Positions 18,032-25,192 of a DNA stretch of 48,300 nucleotides are shown piece after piece. A program made the position numbers and the translations under genes. The notes beneath the pieces were generated by a model. The model searched no databases, was not told the origin of the DNA, and saw only the letters and a list, made by a program, of their open reading frames with translations. Source of the DNA: RGIG1681 sp045596905 (GTDB lineage Bacteria; Bacillota; Clostridia; Christensenellales; UBA1242); the NCBI GenBank assembly GCA_045596905.1, contig JAZODG010000027.1, positions 1 to 48,300 of the forward strand, given 5' to 3'. The number at the start of each line of letters is the position of its first letter. Position 1 is the stretch's first letter.

Positions 18032-18996
18032 TGAGAATAGTTTTTTTGGGCACACCAAAGTTTGCAATAAAATGTCTTGAAAGACTGCTTAACTCAAAGC
18101 ATGAAATTATTGCTGTTGTATCACAGCCTGACAAACCAAGTGATAGGGGAAACAAGGTTGAATTTTCTGAGGTGAAAAAATACTGCTTAGCGAATGATTT
18201 GCCACTATATCAATTTCCAAAAATTTCTAGAGATGGCGTTCTTGATTTGAAGGCTTTAAATCCTGATATTATGGTTACAGCAGCATATGGACAGCTTCTT
18301 TCACAAGAAGTTTTGGATATCGCAAAACATGGCGTTATCAACGTTCACGCTTCACTCTTGCCAAAATATAGGGGAGCTTCACCAATTCAAACTGCAATCA
18401 TTCGTGGCGACACAGAAACTGGTGTAACCATTATGAAGACTGAGAAAGGTCTTGATACTGGTGATATCATTGACGTTATCAAAACCCCAATCTTTGACAA
18501 TGAAACAGCAGGGGAACTCTCTGATAGACTTTCAATGCTTGGCGCTGAACTTTTGATGGATGTTTTAGACAGTATTGAAAACGGTACTGCTAAATACACT
18601 CCACAAGAACACGTTAATGCTACTGTGACAACAAAAATCAATAAAAACGATTGTTCTATTATTTGGGAAAAATCTTCAAGGGAAATCAAATCATTGATTC
18701 ATGGTATGAACCCAAACCCAATTGCTAGAACAATGCTTGGAAGCGACCAAGTTAAAATTTATAGAGCAAAACTTGCAAATATCGAACTTACTGACGAAGA
18801 CAAGGCACTTCTTCCAGGAACAGTCTTGCCAAGAAGTTCAGTTAAGGCTGGTGTGTTTGTTAAAACTGCTGACGGTGCTCTTGAAATTCTTGAAATGCAA
18901 CTTCCTGGTGGAAAAGTCTTACCAGCAAAAACTCTTGCAAACGGAAGAAAAATCAATCCTTATGACGCATTTAAGACCGTTATAACCATTAGATAG
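18031..18996 (+). CDS. fmt: Methionyl-tRNA formyltransferase
   Basis: Transfers formyl from 10-formyl-THF to initiator Met-tRNA. MRIVFLGTPKFA opens the Rossmann-like domain. The catalytic stretch NVHASLLPKYRGASPIQTAIIRGDTETGVTIM contains the Asn-His pair, with the SLLPKYRGASPI loop. The C-terminal OB domain ends FPGGK-like LPGGKVLPAKTL. Length 321 aa. Overlaps def by one base. Confidence 0.97.
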   Translation: MRIVFLGTPKFAIKCLERLLNSKHEIIAVVSQPDKPSDRGNKVEFSEVKKYCLANDLPLYQFPKISRDGVLDLKALNPDIMVTAAYGQLLSQEVLDIAKHGVINVHASLLPKYRGASPIQTAIIRGDTETGVTIMKTEKGLDTGDIIDVIKTPIFDNETAGELSDRLSMLGAELLMDVLDSIENGTAKYTPQEHVNATVTTKINKNDCSIIWEKSSREIKSLIHGMNPNPIARTMLGSDQVKIYRAKLANIELTDEDKALLPGTVLPRSSVKAGVFVKTADGALEILEMQLPGGKVLPAKTLANGRKINPYDAFKTVITIR

Positions 18997-19007
18997 GAGA
19001 AATTCAA

Positions 19008-20066
19008 ATGAAAATATTACAGGATTTCAGTCTTACAGAACTTAAGCGTGAGCTTGAAACCATGATTGAAAAAATGCCAAGATATAGAGCAGAACAGATT
19101 TATAAGTGGGCAAATGACTATGTTTCGTTTGATGAAATGACAAATATCCCACAAGACCTAAGAGAAACTCTCAAGGCAAACTTTAACGAAAATCCCGTTA
19201 AAATCGAAAAAGAGCTCATTTCTAAAGACGGAACAAAAAAGTATTTGTTATCGCTTCCTGATGGCAATATTGTTGAATGTGTTTTGATGAGCTATAAATA
19301 TGGCAACACTATTTGTATTTCAACTCAAGTTGGTTGCAGAATGGGTTGTGCATTTTGCGCAACAGGCATTGACGGGCTTGTTAGAAACTTGACTCCTGGC
19401 GAAATGCTTTCAGAAATTTTGGTTATCAACAAACATAATGGTGGCACTGCAACTGACAGAAAAATTACAAACATTGTTTTGATGGGTTGTGGCGAACCAC
19501 TTGATAACTATGATAATGTTGTGAAGTTTATAAAACTCATTTCGGCGAAAGAAGGCATGAATATTTCTCAAAGAAACATATCGCTTTCAACCTGTGGTTT
19601 GGCTGATAAAATCAAACAACTTGCCGATGAAGACCTTGGAATAACACTCACAATTTCACTTCACGCAACAACAGATGAGCACAGGAAAAAAATCATGAAC
19701 GTTGCAAAAGCTTATTCACTCAAAGAACTTTTCTTTGCAATTAATTATTATTTCACAAAAACAAAACGACGCATTGTGTTTGAATATATCGAACTTGATA
19801 TCAACACAAACCCAGATGACGCAAAAAGACTCAAAGAACTTTGCAAGGGACTTTCATATCATATGAATCTTATTCCTATGAATGCAACTCCACATACTGT
19901 TGAAGAAAACCCAGCACTTAAACCACCAACCAAACAAAAGAGTTCTGAGTTCTGGGAAGAACTTAAAAAACTTGGAATATCTGCAACAACCAGAAGAACC
20001 CTTGGCAGTGATATTGCTGGGGCTTGTGGTCAGCTTAGACGTTCTAGTATCAAAAAAGGAGAATAA
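19008..20066 (+). CDS. rlmN: Dual-specificity rRNA/tRNA methyltransferase RlmN
   Basis: Radical SAM enzyme that forms 2-methyladenosine at A2503 of 23S rRNA and A37 of some tRNAs. The cluster motif C-x3-C-x2-C is in QVGCRMGCAFCATG. Further family motifs are LMGCGEPLDNYDNV, NISLSTCGLA, SLHATTDEHRKKIMN, LIPMN and TTRRTLGSDIAGACGQL, the last with the C-terminal catalytic cysteine. The near-identical Cfr resistance enzyme is less likely because the gene sits in the normal housekeeping cluster. TAGGAG site 7 nt upstream. Length 352 aa. Confidence 0.96.
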   Translation: MKILQDFSLTELKRELETMIEKMPRYRAEQIYKWANDYVSFDEMTNIPQDLRETLKANFNENPVKIEKELISKDGTKKYLLSLPDGNIVECVLMSYKYGNTICISTQVGCRMGCAFCATGIDGLVRNLTPGEMLSEILVINKHNGGTATDRKITNIVLMGCGEPLDNYDNVVKFIKLISAKEGMNISQRNISLSTCGLADKIKQLADEDLGITLTISLHATTDEHRKKIMNVAKAYSLKELFFAINYYFTKTKRRIVFEYIELDINTNPDDAKRLKELCKGLSYHMNLIPMNATPHTVEENPALKPPTKQKSSEFWEELKKLGISATTRRTLGSDIAGACGQLRRSSIKKGE

Positions 20067-20070
20067 TATT

Positions 20071-20763
20071 ATGGCACCAAAATATATTAGAGTTTCACCA
20101 TCAATACTTTGTATTGACTACAACAATGACGAAGTTTTAAAACTAGCTTTAAACGATATTGAAAAGGCTGGTGCACAAATGGTGCATCTTGATGTTATGG
20201 ACGGAAAGTTTGTTCCTAACAAAACTTTTGACCATACACTTGTTGACAAAATCAGAGACATGACAAGCCTTATGCTTGACGTTCACCTTATGGTTGAACA
20301 CCCTGAAAATGTTATCGCAAATTACGCAGATGCCGGCGCAGACATTATCACTATTCATTATGAAGCATGCAAAGACCCACTTGCAGTGCTTAAACTCATT
20401 AAAGAGAAGAACGTTTTGGCAGGTATTGCAATCAGTCCAAAAACACCAGCTCTCAAACTTAAAGACATTTTGGAAACAGGTATTGTTGACGTTGTTGTGG
20501 TTATGGGTGTAAACCCTGGAAAGAGTGGTCAAACAATCATTCCTGGTTCTGCAGAAAAGATTGCTGAAATCAGAGACCTTGACAAAAAGGTTCATATTGA
20601 AATTGATGGCGGCGTTACACTTAAAAACTCAAGCATTTTGAGAAAAATGGGCGTCAATATTATTGTTAGTTCAAAAGCTATCTTTGAAGCAAAGAACATG
20701 AAAAAAGCAATCAAAACACTCAAAGGAAAAAACTTTATTAGTCGTTTGATTGAAAATTTATAA
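20071..20763 (+). CDS. rpe: Ribulose-phosphate 3-epimerase
   Basis: Interconverts ribulose-5-phosphate and xylulose-5-phosphate in the pentose phosphate pathway. The ATG at 20071 has an AAGGAG site overlapping the end of rlmN. A longer frame extending into rlmN is rejected. TIM-barrel motifs: SPSILCIDY, HLDVMDGKFVPN with metal ligands, DVHLMVEHPE, VVMGVNPGKSGQ and EIDGGVT. Length 230 aa. The prpC-prkC-rsgA genes that often separate rlmN from rpe in Bacillota are missing from this spot. Confidence 0.95.
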   Translation: MAPKYIRVSPSILCIDYNNDEVLKLALNDIEKAGAQMVHLDVMDGKFVPNKTFDHTLVDKIRDMTSLMLDVHLMVEHPENVIANYADAGADIITIHYEACKDPLAVLKLIKEKNVLAGIAISPKTPALKLKDILETGIVDVVVVMGVNPGKSGQTIIPGSAEKIAEIRDLDKKVHIEIDGGVTLKNSSILRKMGVNIIVSSKAIFEAKNMKKAIKTLKGKNFISRLIENL

Positions 20764-20769
20764 TAACTT

Positions 20770-20799
20770 TTAACACATTTGTCTTTTGTGCCATATAAT
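20770..20799 (+). promoter_or_regulatory. Promoter of spoVM
   Basis: TTAACA (20770-20775), 18-bp spacer, TATAAT (20794-20799). The same place reads CATATAAT (20792-20799), close to the mother-cell SigmaE -10 form CATAcaaT, but no convincing SigmaE -35 is seen. Which sigma factor is used cannot be decided by eye. Confidence 0.5.
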
Positions 20800-20817
20800 G
20801 CAATATCGGAGGTCGAT

Positions 20818-20898
20818 ATGACAATTGTTTGCATTAAAGCACCAAAGGTGATAAGTGGTATTTTAAAGTTGTTTACAAAAAAGAAAAAATCAAATTAA
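20818..20898 (+). CDS. spoVM: Stage V sporulation protein M (SpoVM), 26 aa
   Basis: SpoVM is an amphipathic-helix peptide that marks the convex forespore membrane and anchors SpoIVA to start coat and cortex assembly. The 26-codon frame reads MTIVCIKAPKVISGIL, then KLFTKKKKSN. It has the same length as B. subtilis SpoVM (MKFYTIKLPKFLGGIV...) and aligns without gaps: identical Met1, Ile6, Lys7, Pro9, Lys10, Gly14 and Ile15, plus a basic C-terminus. Pro9 is the residue known to matter for curvature sensing. A strong CGGAGG site lies 7 nt upstream, and a terminator starts at the stop codon. In Bacillus spoVM lies between the rpe region and rpmB, and here it directly follows rpe. Too short for standard gene callers. 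Confidence 0.85.
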   Translation: MTIVCIKAPKVISGILKLFTKKKKSN

Positions 20899-20927
20899 AC
20901 AGAGCTAATGATAGCTCTGTTTTTTTT
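20898..20927 (+). terminator. Terminator of spoVM
   Basis: AACAGAGCTA and TAGCTCTGTT form a 10-bp stem with loop ATGA, then a T-run. Confidence 0.92.
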
Positions 20928-20931
20928 GTTA

Positions 20932-20952
20932 TTATATTGTTTTACAATATAA
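20932..20952. promoter_or_regulatory. 9-bp perfect inverted repeat at the promoter of the 511-aa gene
   Basis: TTATATTGT-TTT-ACAATATAA. It covers the likely -35 box (TTTACA, 20941-20946) of a promoter whose -10 is TATAAT at 20965-20970 (18-bp spacer), with an alternative extended -10 at 20960-20965. A candidate operator; no cognate regulator is known. Confidence 0.4.
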
Positions 20953-20996
20953 GTTGTGGTATAATATAATTAGAAATATGTGGGGGGGGTGACATT

Positions 20997-22532
20997 ATGC
21001 CATTACAACCAACAAAAGGCGAATATAGCAAAATGTTTTCGTCATTATACAGGTCAGATATATTGCCTAGAGCAACACTTATTGATGATGTTCAAATTGC
21101 AACAAACTCTGTATTTTCTTTGGAAACAGGGTATTCTTTGCCTGTAAACTTGCCAGACTCATCAAAACTTTATAAGAACGAAAAATCAACCAATGTTGAC
21201 AGAATCGGTCTTCCAAAAAAGGTTGTCATTGATGGCAAGGAGCAAACCGTTTATGAATCATTCTATTTCAAGCCATACGAAAGAACCTTGAAGTTTTATG
21301 ACAAAATGATTTCTTCTGCGCTTCTTGGCATGCACGTTGTTCCACATGAACCATATGGTGTTTCATTTAACGGCAGAAATGGTGTTGCAACAATCGATTT
21401 AACCAACCTTCGTGATAGCGAAACAAAACAGCCTGCAAAAGTGGTTAGATTTGATATTCTGCTCAATTCTCTTGGATATCCACCAGACATTCTCACATTT
21501 ATGGACCTTCAAACCTTGTTTTATGACAAACGTATCCCTGAAATCATGGATAGACGTGCTTTTGTTCAATGCGCTCTTGGAAACTTCTTCTTGTCTAACG
21601 CATTTGGTGAAACTGATCCAAACTCAAGAAACTTAATCATGCTTGAAAACCCACATGCTGAACCTATGGACCCAGTATTTGCAAAAAGAATCTATGGAAA
21701 AGGCTACAAAGAAGGTGCAAAAAAGATTGGTTTTGCTGTTAGAATCGACGCTGACGAAAACACTCACGACACTTCAAAAAACCATGAAAGGTCAGGTCAA
21801 CGTATTATCGGAAGAAGCATGCTATTCCCAAATGAAAGCGTTGACACTCCTATGAAACTCTCACGTGATGACAAAGAAATTTTAATGGAATATTGCGCAA
21901 ATCCTGCGTTTGTTTTGGAAGGTTCATTCATTCCACCAGAAGGCATGACTGAACATGAGTATATCATGCAAATCGAACAAGATGACCTTAGACTCAAAAT
22001 GGCAAGGGAAATCTTTAAAAAACAGGTTATTCAAGAAAATCCTGAACTTGAAAATCAAACATTTATTCTTGACCAAGCCATTGAAGAACTTATGAATAAA
22101 CATAATTGTTATGCCAGAAAAAAGAGTTTTACACAGCTTATTGAAGAAAGAAATCCAAACATTGACTGGGGACTTTTTGAAGAACTCTTCATGATTGCTG
22201 ATAGATGCGTTAACGAAACAACCATTAGATTTCCAACAGATTCAATGTATTATCGTCAAAACAGCATTATGAGAAATCAAAACACAACGAATAGGTCATA
22301 TTTATCACAAAGAGATTATGATGATTTTGCTCTTTCAATTTATGACAGAGCACAAACATCTCTTCATATGATTAGCAAAGCTCTTGCTGGATTCAAAAAC
22401 AATTCTTTCCCATTAAAAAGACTTGACAATCCGTCATCAAAACCACTCAGATTTGAGCCACAACCTGTTGATAAAAAGGGCGTGCCAGTTATTGAAAAAC
22501 CAGCATCTGCTGTTGAAAAAGCTGAAGAATAA
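20997..22532 (+). CDS. Large protein of unknown function (511 aa)
   Basis: No family recognised with confidence. Soluble, no signal peptide or membrane segment. Around residues 186-265 it reads RRAFVQCALGNFFLSNAFGETDPNSRNLIML, then GFAVRIDADENTH. A loop with Asn (N212) followed about 40 residues later by a hydrophobic strand and Asp (D251) is reminiscent of the catalytic and metal-binding elements of HipA- or PI-kinase-like folds, but this is only a resemblance. Residues 330-400 are charged and helical; the C-terminal 40 residues are Pro-rich and low complexity, ending AVEKAEE. The ribosome site is a run of eight G (20982-20989). Own promoter and terminator. It interrupts the usual spoVM-rpmB order. 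Confidence 0.85.
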   Translation: MPLQPTKGEYSKMFSSLYRSDILPRATLIDDVQIATNSVFSLETGYSLPVNLPDSSKLYKNEKSTNVDRIGLPKKVVIDGKEQTVYESFYFKPYERTLKFYDKMISSALLGMHVVPHEPYGVSFNGRNGVATIDLTNLRDSETKQPAKVVRFDILLNSLGYPPDILTFMDLQTLFYDKRIPEIMDRRAFVQCALGNFFLSNAFGETDPNSRNLIMLENPHAEPMDPVFAKRIYGKGYKEGAKKIGFAVRIDADENTHDTSKNHERSGQRIIGRSMLFPNESVDTPMKLSRDDKEILMEYCANPAFVLEGSFIPPEGMTEHEYIMQIEQDDLRLKMAREIFKKQVIQENPELENQTFILDQAIEELMNKHNCYARKKSFTQLIEERNPNIDWGLFEELFMIADRCVNETTIRFPTDSMYYRQNSIMRNQNTTNRSYLSQRDYDDFALSIYDRAQTSLHMISKALAGFKNNSFPLKRLDNPSSKPLRFEPQPVDKKGVPVIEKPASAVEKAEE

Positions 22533-22561
22533 AGTTATATTTTAAAAACTATTAATACAAA

Positions 22562-22597
22562 TAAAAAAAGCTATGGTGTTTCCATAGCTCTTTTTTA
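22562..22597. terminator. Bidirectional terminator between the 511-aa gene and sufB
   Basis: AGCTATGG and CCATAGCT pair around loop TGTTT, with an A-run on the left and a T-run on the right, so it can end transcripts from both sides. Confidence 0.88.
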
Positions 22598-23521
22598 TTT
22601 CAAAAATCCTGAAATGATTTCTTTTTCGGCTTCTTCTTCAGTGAGACCCAATGTTTGAAGTTTAATAATTTGGTCTCCAGCAATCTTTCCGATAGCAGCT
22701 TCATGAATCAATGACGCATCAGTTGATGATGCTGTAAGTTCAGGTTTTGCAACAATGTGTGCGTTATCCATTATGATAGCGTCGCATTCGGTGTGACCAA
22801 AACACTTGTTGTTGCCGTTAATGATTGACTTATAGATTTGGTTGCTATTGTCTTTCGCAACGGCTCTTGACACAACGTGAGTAGAGCAGTCTAAACCATT
22901 GAGAGCAACATCAAAGTTTGTTTCAGCATATTCGTCGCCAGCAGTCATGATTTTTTCATTAATTTCAAGTTTTGCACCGTCTTTAAGAACTGCATTTGTG
23001 TCTCTTATTGAGCTTGAAACTCCACCAAGTTGTGAAGTTTCCATTTTCATATAAGAGTTCTTTTCCATTTCAATGTTTGTGATTGGGTTTAATACACGTT
23101 TTCCTTTGCCGTCACCAACTGCAAGGTGTTTTTCAATATAAACAACTCTTGAGTTTTCACCAACAAAGAATGAGTGAACTCCATCATGTCCTTGATCTTC
23201 GCTTGAACCACAAGCAATACCACAGCCAGCAACAATTGTTATGTCACAGTCTTTTCCAATATGAAAGTCATTATAAACAAGGTCTTTAAGCCCTGCAGCA
23301 GCAACAATAACAGGAATGTGTATGCTTTGGTTTTTTGTTCCGTTTTTAATAATAATGTCAATGCCAGACTTGTCAGTTTTTGAAACAATATCAATGTTCG
23401 CATTCACATTTCTTGCAACAAGCTTGCCGTCTTTTCTGATATTATATGCACCTTCAGGAATCTCATGCAAACCTGCAATTTCAGCCAAAAGGTCTTTTTC
23501 AACAGTAGTTAAATTTTTCAT
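22595..23521 (-). CDS. sufB: SufB-type Fe-S cluster scaffold (minimal two-gene SUF/SMS system)
   Basis: Scaffold on which Fe-S clusters are built with the ATPase SufC. The 308-aa protein is much shorter than classical SufB (about 470 aa) and matches the short SmsB type of minimal SufCB operons in archaea and anaerobic bacteria. It keeps the C-terminal active residues: C246 in GHTECDAIIMD and H273-E274 in LIHEAAIGKI, corresponding to the SufB Cys and Glu/His needed for cluster assembly. This argues for SufB rather than SufD. The N-terminal part contains the beta-helix-type repeats (VVAGCGIACGSSEDQGHDGVHSF). Its start directly follows the sufC stop. No sufS, sufU or sufD is adjacent. Confidence 0.85.
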   Translation of the reverse strand: MKNLTTVEKDLLAEIAGLHEIPEGAYNIRKDGKLVARNVNANIDIVSKTDKSGIDIIIKNGTKNQSIHIPVIVAAAGLKDLVYNDFHIGKDCDITIVAGCGIACGSSEDQGHDGVHSFFVGENSRVVYIEKHLAVGDGKGKRVLNPITNIEMEKNSYMKMETSQLGGVSSSIRDTNAVLKDGAKLEINEKIMTAGDEYAETNFDVALNGLDCSTHVVSRAVAKDNSNQIYKSIINGNNKCFGHTECDAIIMDNAHIVAKPELTASSTDASLIHEAAIGKIAGDQIIKLQTLGLTEEEAEKEIISGFLK

Positions 23522-23522
23522 A

Positions 23523-24248
23523 TTACTCAGCCTCCTCTAAAACTGAACAAGCAGAGTATATTTCAGATAGGTTTGGCAAAATCTCATTTTTCAAGCCAAT
23601 CTTTTTTATTTCACCATTAGAAATAACAATGATTTGGTCTGCAATATCCAAGATTCTTTCTTGGTGCGAGATAATAACAAAACCACATTTATATTTGCTT
23701 TTTAAGTTTTTGAATGTCTTAATCAAACTGTTAAATGACCATAAGTCAATGCCAGCTTCTGGCTCATCAAAAATGGTAAGTTTGCTGTTTCTTGCAACTG
23801 TTGATGCAATTTCAATACGTTTAAGCTCTCCACCTGAAAGTGAACCGTCAACTTCACGGTCAATATAATCTCTTGCACATAAACCAACGTCTGCAAGGTA
23901 TTTGCAAGCATCACCAACATTGATTTCGCTTCCAGTTGAAAGTTCAATCATTCTTTTAACGGTTATGCCTTTAAATTTAACAGGTTGTTGGAATGCAAAG
24001 CTGATTCCAAGCTTGGCTCTCTGGGTAACAGAGTAGTTTGTTATGTCTTCGCCATTAAACAAAATCTTTCCACTGGTTGGTTTGTTTATACCCATGATAA
24101 CTTTTGCAAGGGTAGACTTGCCTGAACCGTTTGGACCTGTTATAACGAAAAATTTATCATCTTCAATCTTGAGATTGATATTTTTCAGTATATCTTTACT
24201 TCTTCCTTTCTCTTTGATAGAGAAACACACATCAATAAGTTCTAACAT
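23523..24248 (-). CDS. sufC: Fe-S cluster assembly ATPase SufC
   Basis: ABC-type ATPase partner of SufB. The ATG at 24248 is chosen because a GGAGG site lies 6 nt upstream and the ABC domain begins with LELIDVCFSI; a start six codons earlier would overlap the ribosome site. Walker A GPNGSGKSTLAKVIMG, Q-loop FAFQQPVKFKG, signature LSGGELKRIEIAS, Walker B LTIFDEPEAGIDLWS and the H-loop ISHQERIL are all present. The DEPEAGID form is typical of SufC. Length 241 aa. First gene of the sufC-sufB operon. Confidence 0.93.
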   Translation of the reverse strand: MLELIDVCFSIKEKGRSKDILKNINLKIEDDKFFVITGPNGSGKSTLAKVIMGINKPTSGKILFNGEDITNYSVTQRAKLGISFAFQQPVKFKGITVKRMIELSTGSEINVGDACKYLADVGLCARDYIDREVDGSLSGGELKRIEIASTVARNSKLTIFDEPEAGIDLWSFNSLIKTFKNLKSKYKCGFVIISHQERILDIADQIIVISNGEIKKIGLKNEILPNLSEIYSACSVLEEAE

Positions 24249-24265
24249 TTGTGCCTCCAATAACA

Positions 24266-24293
24266 ATTATATCAAAACTCACAAAATAATCAA
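24266..24293 (-). promoter_or_regulatory. Promoter of sufCB
   Basis: On the minus strand TTGATT (24293-24288), 16-bp spacer, TATAAT (24271-24266) with a TGA extension. Confidence 0.65.
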
Positions 24294-24308
24294 TAATTTT
24301 GATACAAG

Positions 24309-24345
24309 AAAAAAAGTTCTAGCAGGGAAGCCCCTAACTAGAACT
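24309..24345 (-). terminator. Terminator of rpmB
   Basis: Minus-strand AGTTCTAG and CTAGAACT form an outer stem, with an inner AGGG/CCCT stem, followed by T7. It lies between rpmB and the sufC promoter. Confidence 0.82.
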
Positions 24346-24366
24346 ACTGATTAGATAAAACTAAGC

Positions 24367-24552
24367 TTATTTATCTTTTTTAGAACCTTTCATGCATTTT
24401 GTGCAAACATAAGCATTCTTAACTTGACCGTCGATTTCAACAGTTGTTTTATGAATGTTTGGTCTGAAAGTTCTCTTTGATATATTTAAAGCATGGCTAC
24501 GAGAATTACCTGAACTAGAACCCTTGCCACAAATACTACAAACTCTACTCAT
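24367..24552 (-). CDS. rpmB: 50S ribosomal protein L28
   Basis: Large-subunit protein. The 61-aa product begins MSRVCSICGKGSSSGNSRSH and has the L28 pattern SHALNISKRTFRPNI, then YVCTKCMKG. Both CxxC pairs (C5-C8 and C50-C53 approximately) are kept, so this is the zinc-binding form. A perfect AGGAGG site precedes the start. In B. subtilis rpmB lies between spoVM and the Asp23 gene on the opposite strand; the same divergent arrangement is seen here, with the suf genes added. Confidence 0.96.
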   Translation of the reverse strand: MSRVCSICGKGSSSGNSRSHALNISKRTFRPNIHKTTVEIDGQVKNAYVCTKCMKGSKKDK

Positions 24553-24593
24553 TATTTCTACCTCCTGGGCGTATTAATTAAAATTCCTTGCTA

Positions 24594-24622
24594 ATAATAA
24601 CACACAATGATAAAATTTGCAA
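24594..24622 (-). promoter_or_regulatory. Promoter of rpmB
   Basis: On the minus strand TTGCAA (24622-24617), 17-bp spacer, TATTAT (24599-24594) with a TGT extension. Confidence 0.75.
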
Positions 24623-24681
24623 GTGCTTGAGTGAAATATTTGAAAAAATTTTAATTTAGCCACTTTTAATTCGTGAAAGTG

Positions 24682-24710
24682 TTGATTTTTTTTTGAATAT
24701 AGTTTATTAT
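24682..24710 (+). promoter_or_regulatory. Promoter of the Asp23-family gene
   Basis: TTGATT (24682-24687), 17-bp spacer, TATTAT (24705-24710). Divergent from the rpmB promoter. Confidence 0.75.
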
Positions 24711-24718
24711 TAAAATAA

Positions 24719-24751
24719 GTTTGTAGGCAAACTGTGGTTTGTCGTGCAAAC
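24719..24751 (+). repeat. Two tandem small hairpins in the 5' leader of the Asp23-family gene
   Basis: GTTTG-TAGG-CAAAC (24719-24732), a 4-nt TGTG linker, then GTTTG-TCGTG-CAAAC (24737-24751). Both have the same 5-bp stem and lie between the predicted start of transcription and the ribosome site. Confidence 0.6.
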
Positions 24752-24767
24752 AAATTAAGGAGAAATT

Positions 24768-25118
24768 ATGTCAGTAACAACCGTAAATTCATATGGTAAA
24801 ATTTCAGTAACTGAAAATTCAATTGCTTTGATCGTTGCTCACTCTACACTTGACGTGTATGGTGTCGTTGACCTTGCAGGAAATAAATTTTCAGACTCAG
24901 TTCGTGACTTATTCAAAAAGGCATACAAGCCTCGTGGAATCAAAATTTCAACAATAAGTGACAGAATCAATATTGATTTAGATATTATCCTTAAATATGG
25001 TGTCAGCATCAATGCCGTTGCTGAATCTGTTAGAAGAGTAGTTAAATACAACGTTGAACAGTTTTCAGGAATGCTTGTTGACTCAATTAACATTAACGTA
25101 GTCGGTGTAAAAGTTTAA
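24768..25118 (+). CDS. Asp23/Gls24 family protein (YloU-like)
   Basis: Asp23/Gls24 proteins are small, abundant, envelope- or stress-linked proteins of Gram-positive bacteria; their exact role is unclear. The 116-aa product has the family core IALIVAHSTLDVYGVVDLAG, then IDLDIILKYGVSINAVAESV, VEQFSGM and the ending INVVGVKV. An AAGGAG site lies 7 nt upstream. The position between rpmB and the DhaL-domain fakA-like gene is the conserved yloU-yloV arrangement. A hairpin with a T-run follows the stop. Confidence 0.93.
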   Translation: MSVTTVNSYGKISVTENSIALIVAHSTLDVYGVVDLAGNKFSDSVRDLFKKAYKPRGIKISTISDRINIDLDIILKYGVSINAVAESVRRVVKYNVEQFSGMLVDSININVVGVKV

Positions 25119-25144
25119 GGCAAAGAAAGCTTTGCTCTTTTTTG
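25119..25144 (+). terminator. Terminator/attenuator after the Asp23-family gene
   Basis: GCAAAG-AAAG-CTTTGC followed by TCTTTTTTT. The short stem suggests partial read-through into the next gene. Confidence 0.65.
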
Positions 25145-25192
25145 CTGCAAACTTAATCGTTTTTTTATAAGATAAATTCAGGAGAAATTATA

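Noticed and set aside
19008..20066. Cfr antibiotic-resistance methyltransferase
   Set aside because: The protein lies in the conserved def-fmt-rlmN-rpe cluster and has all RlmN motifs, so housekeeping RlmN is the better call.
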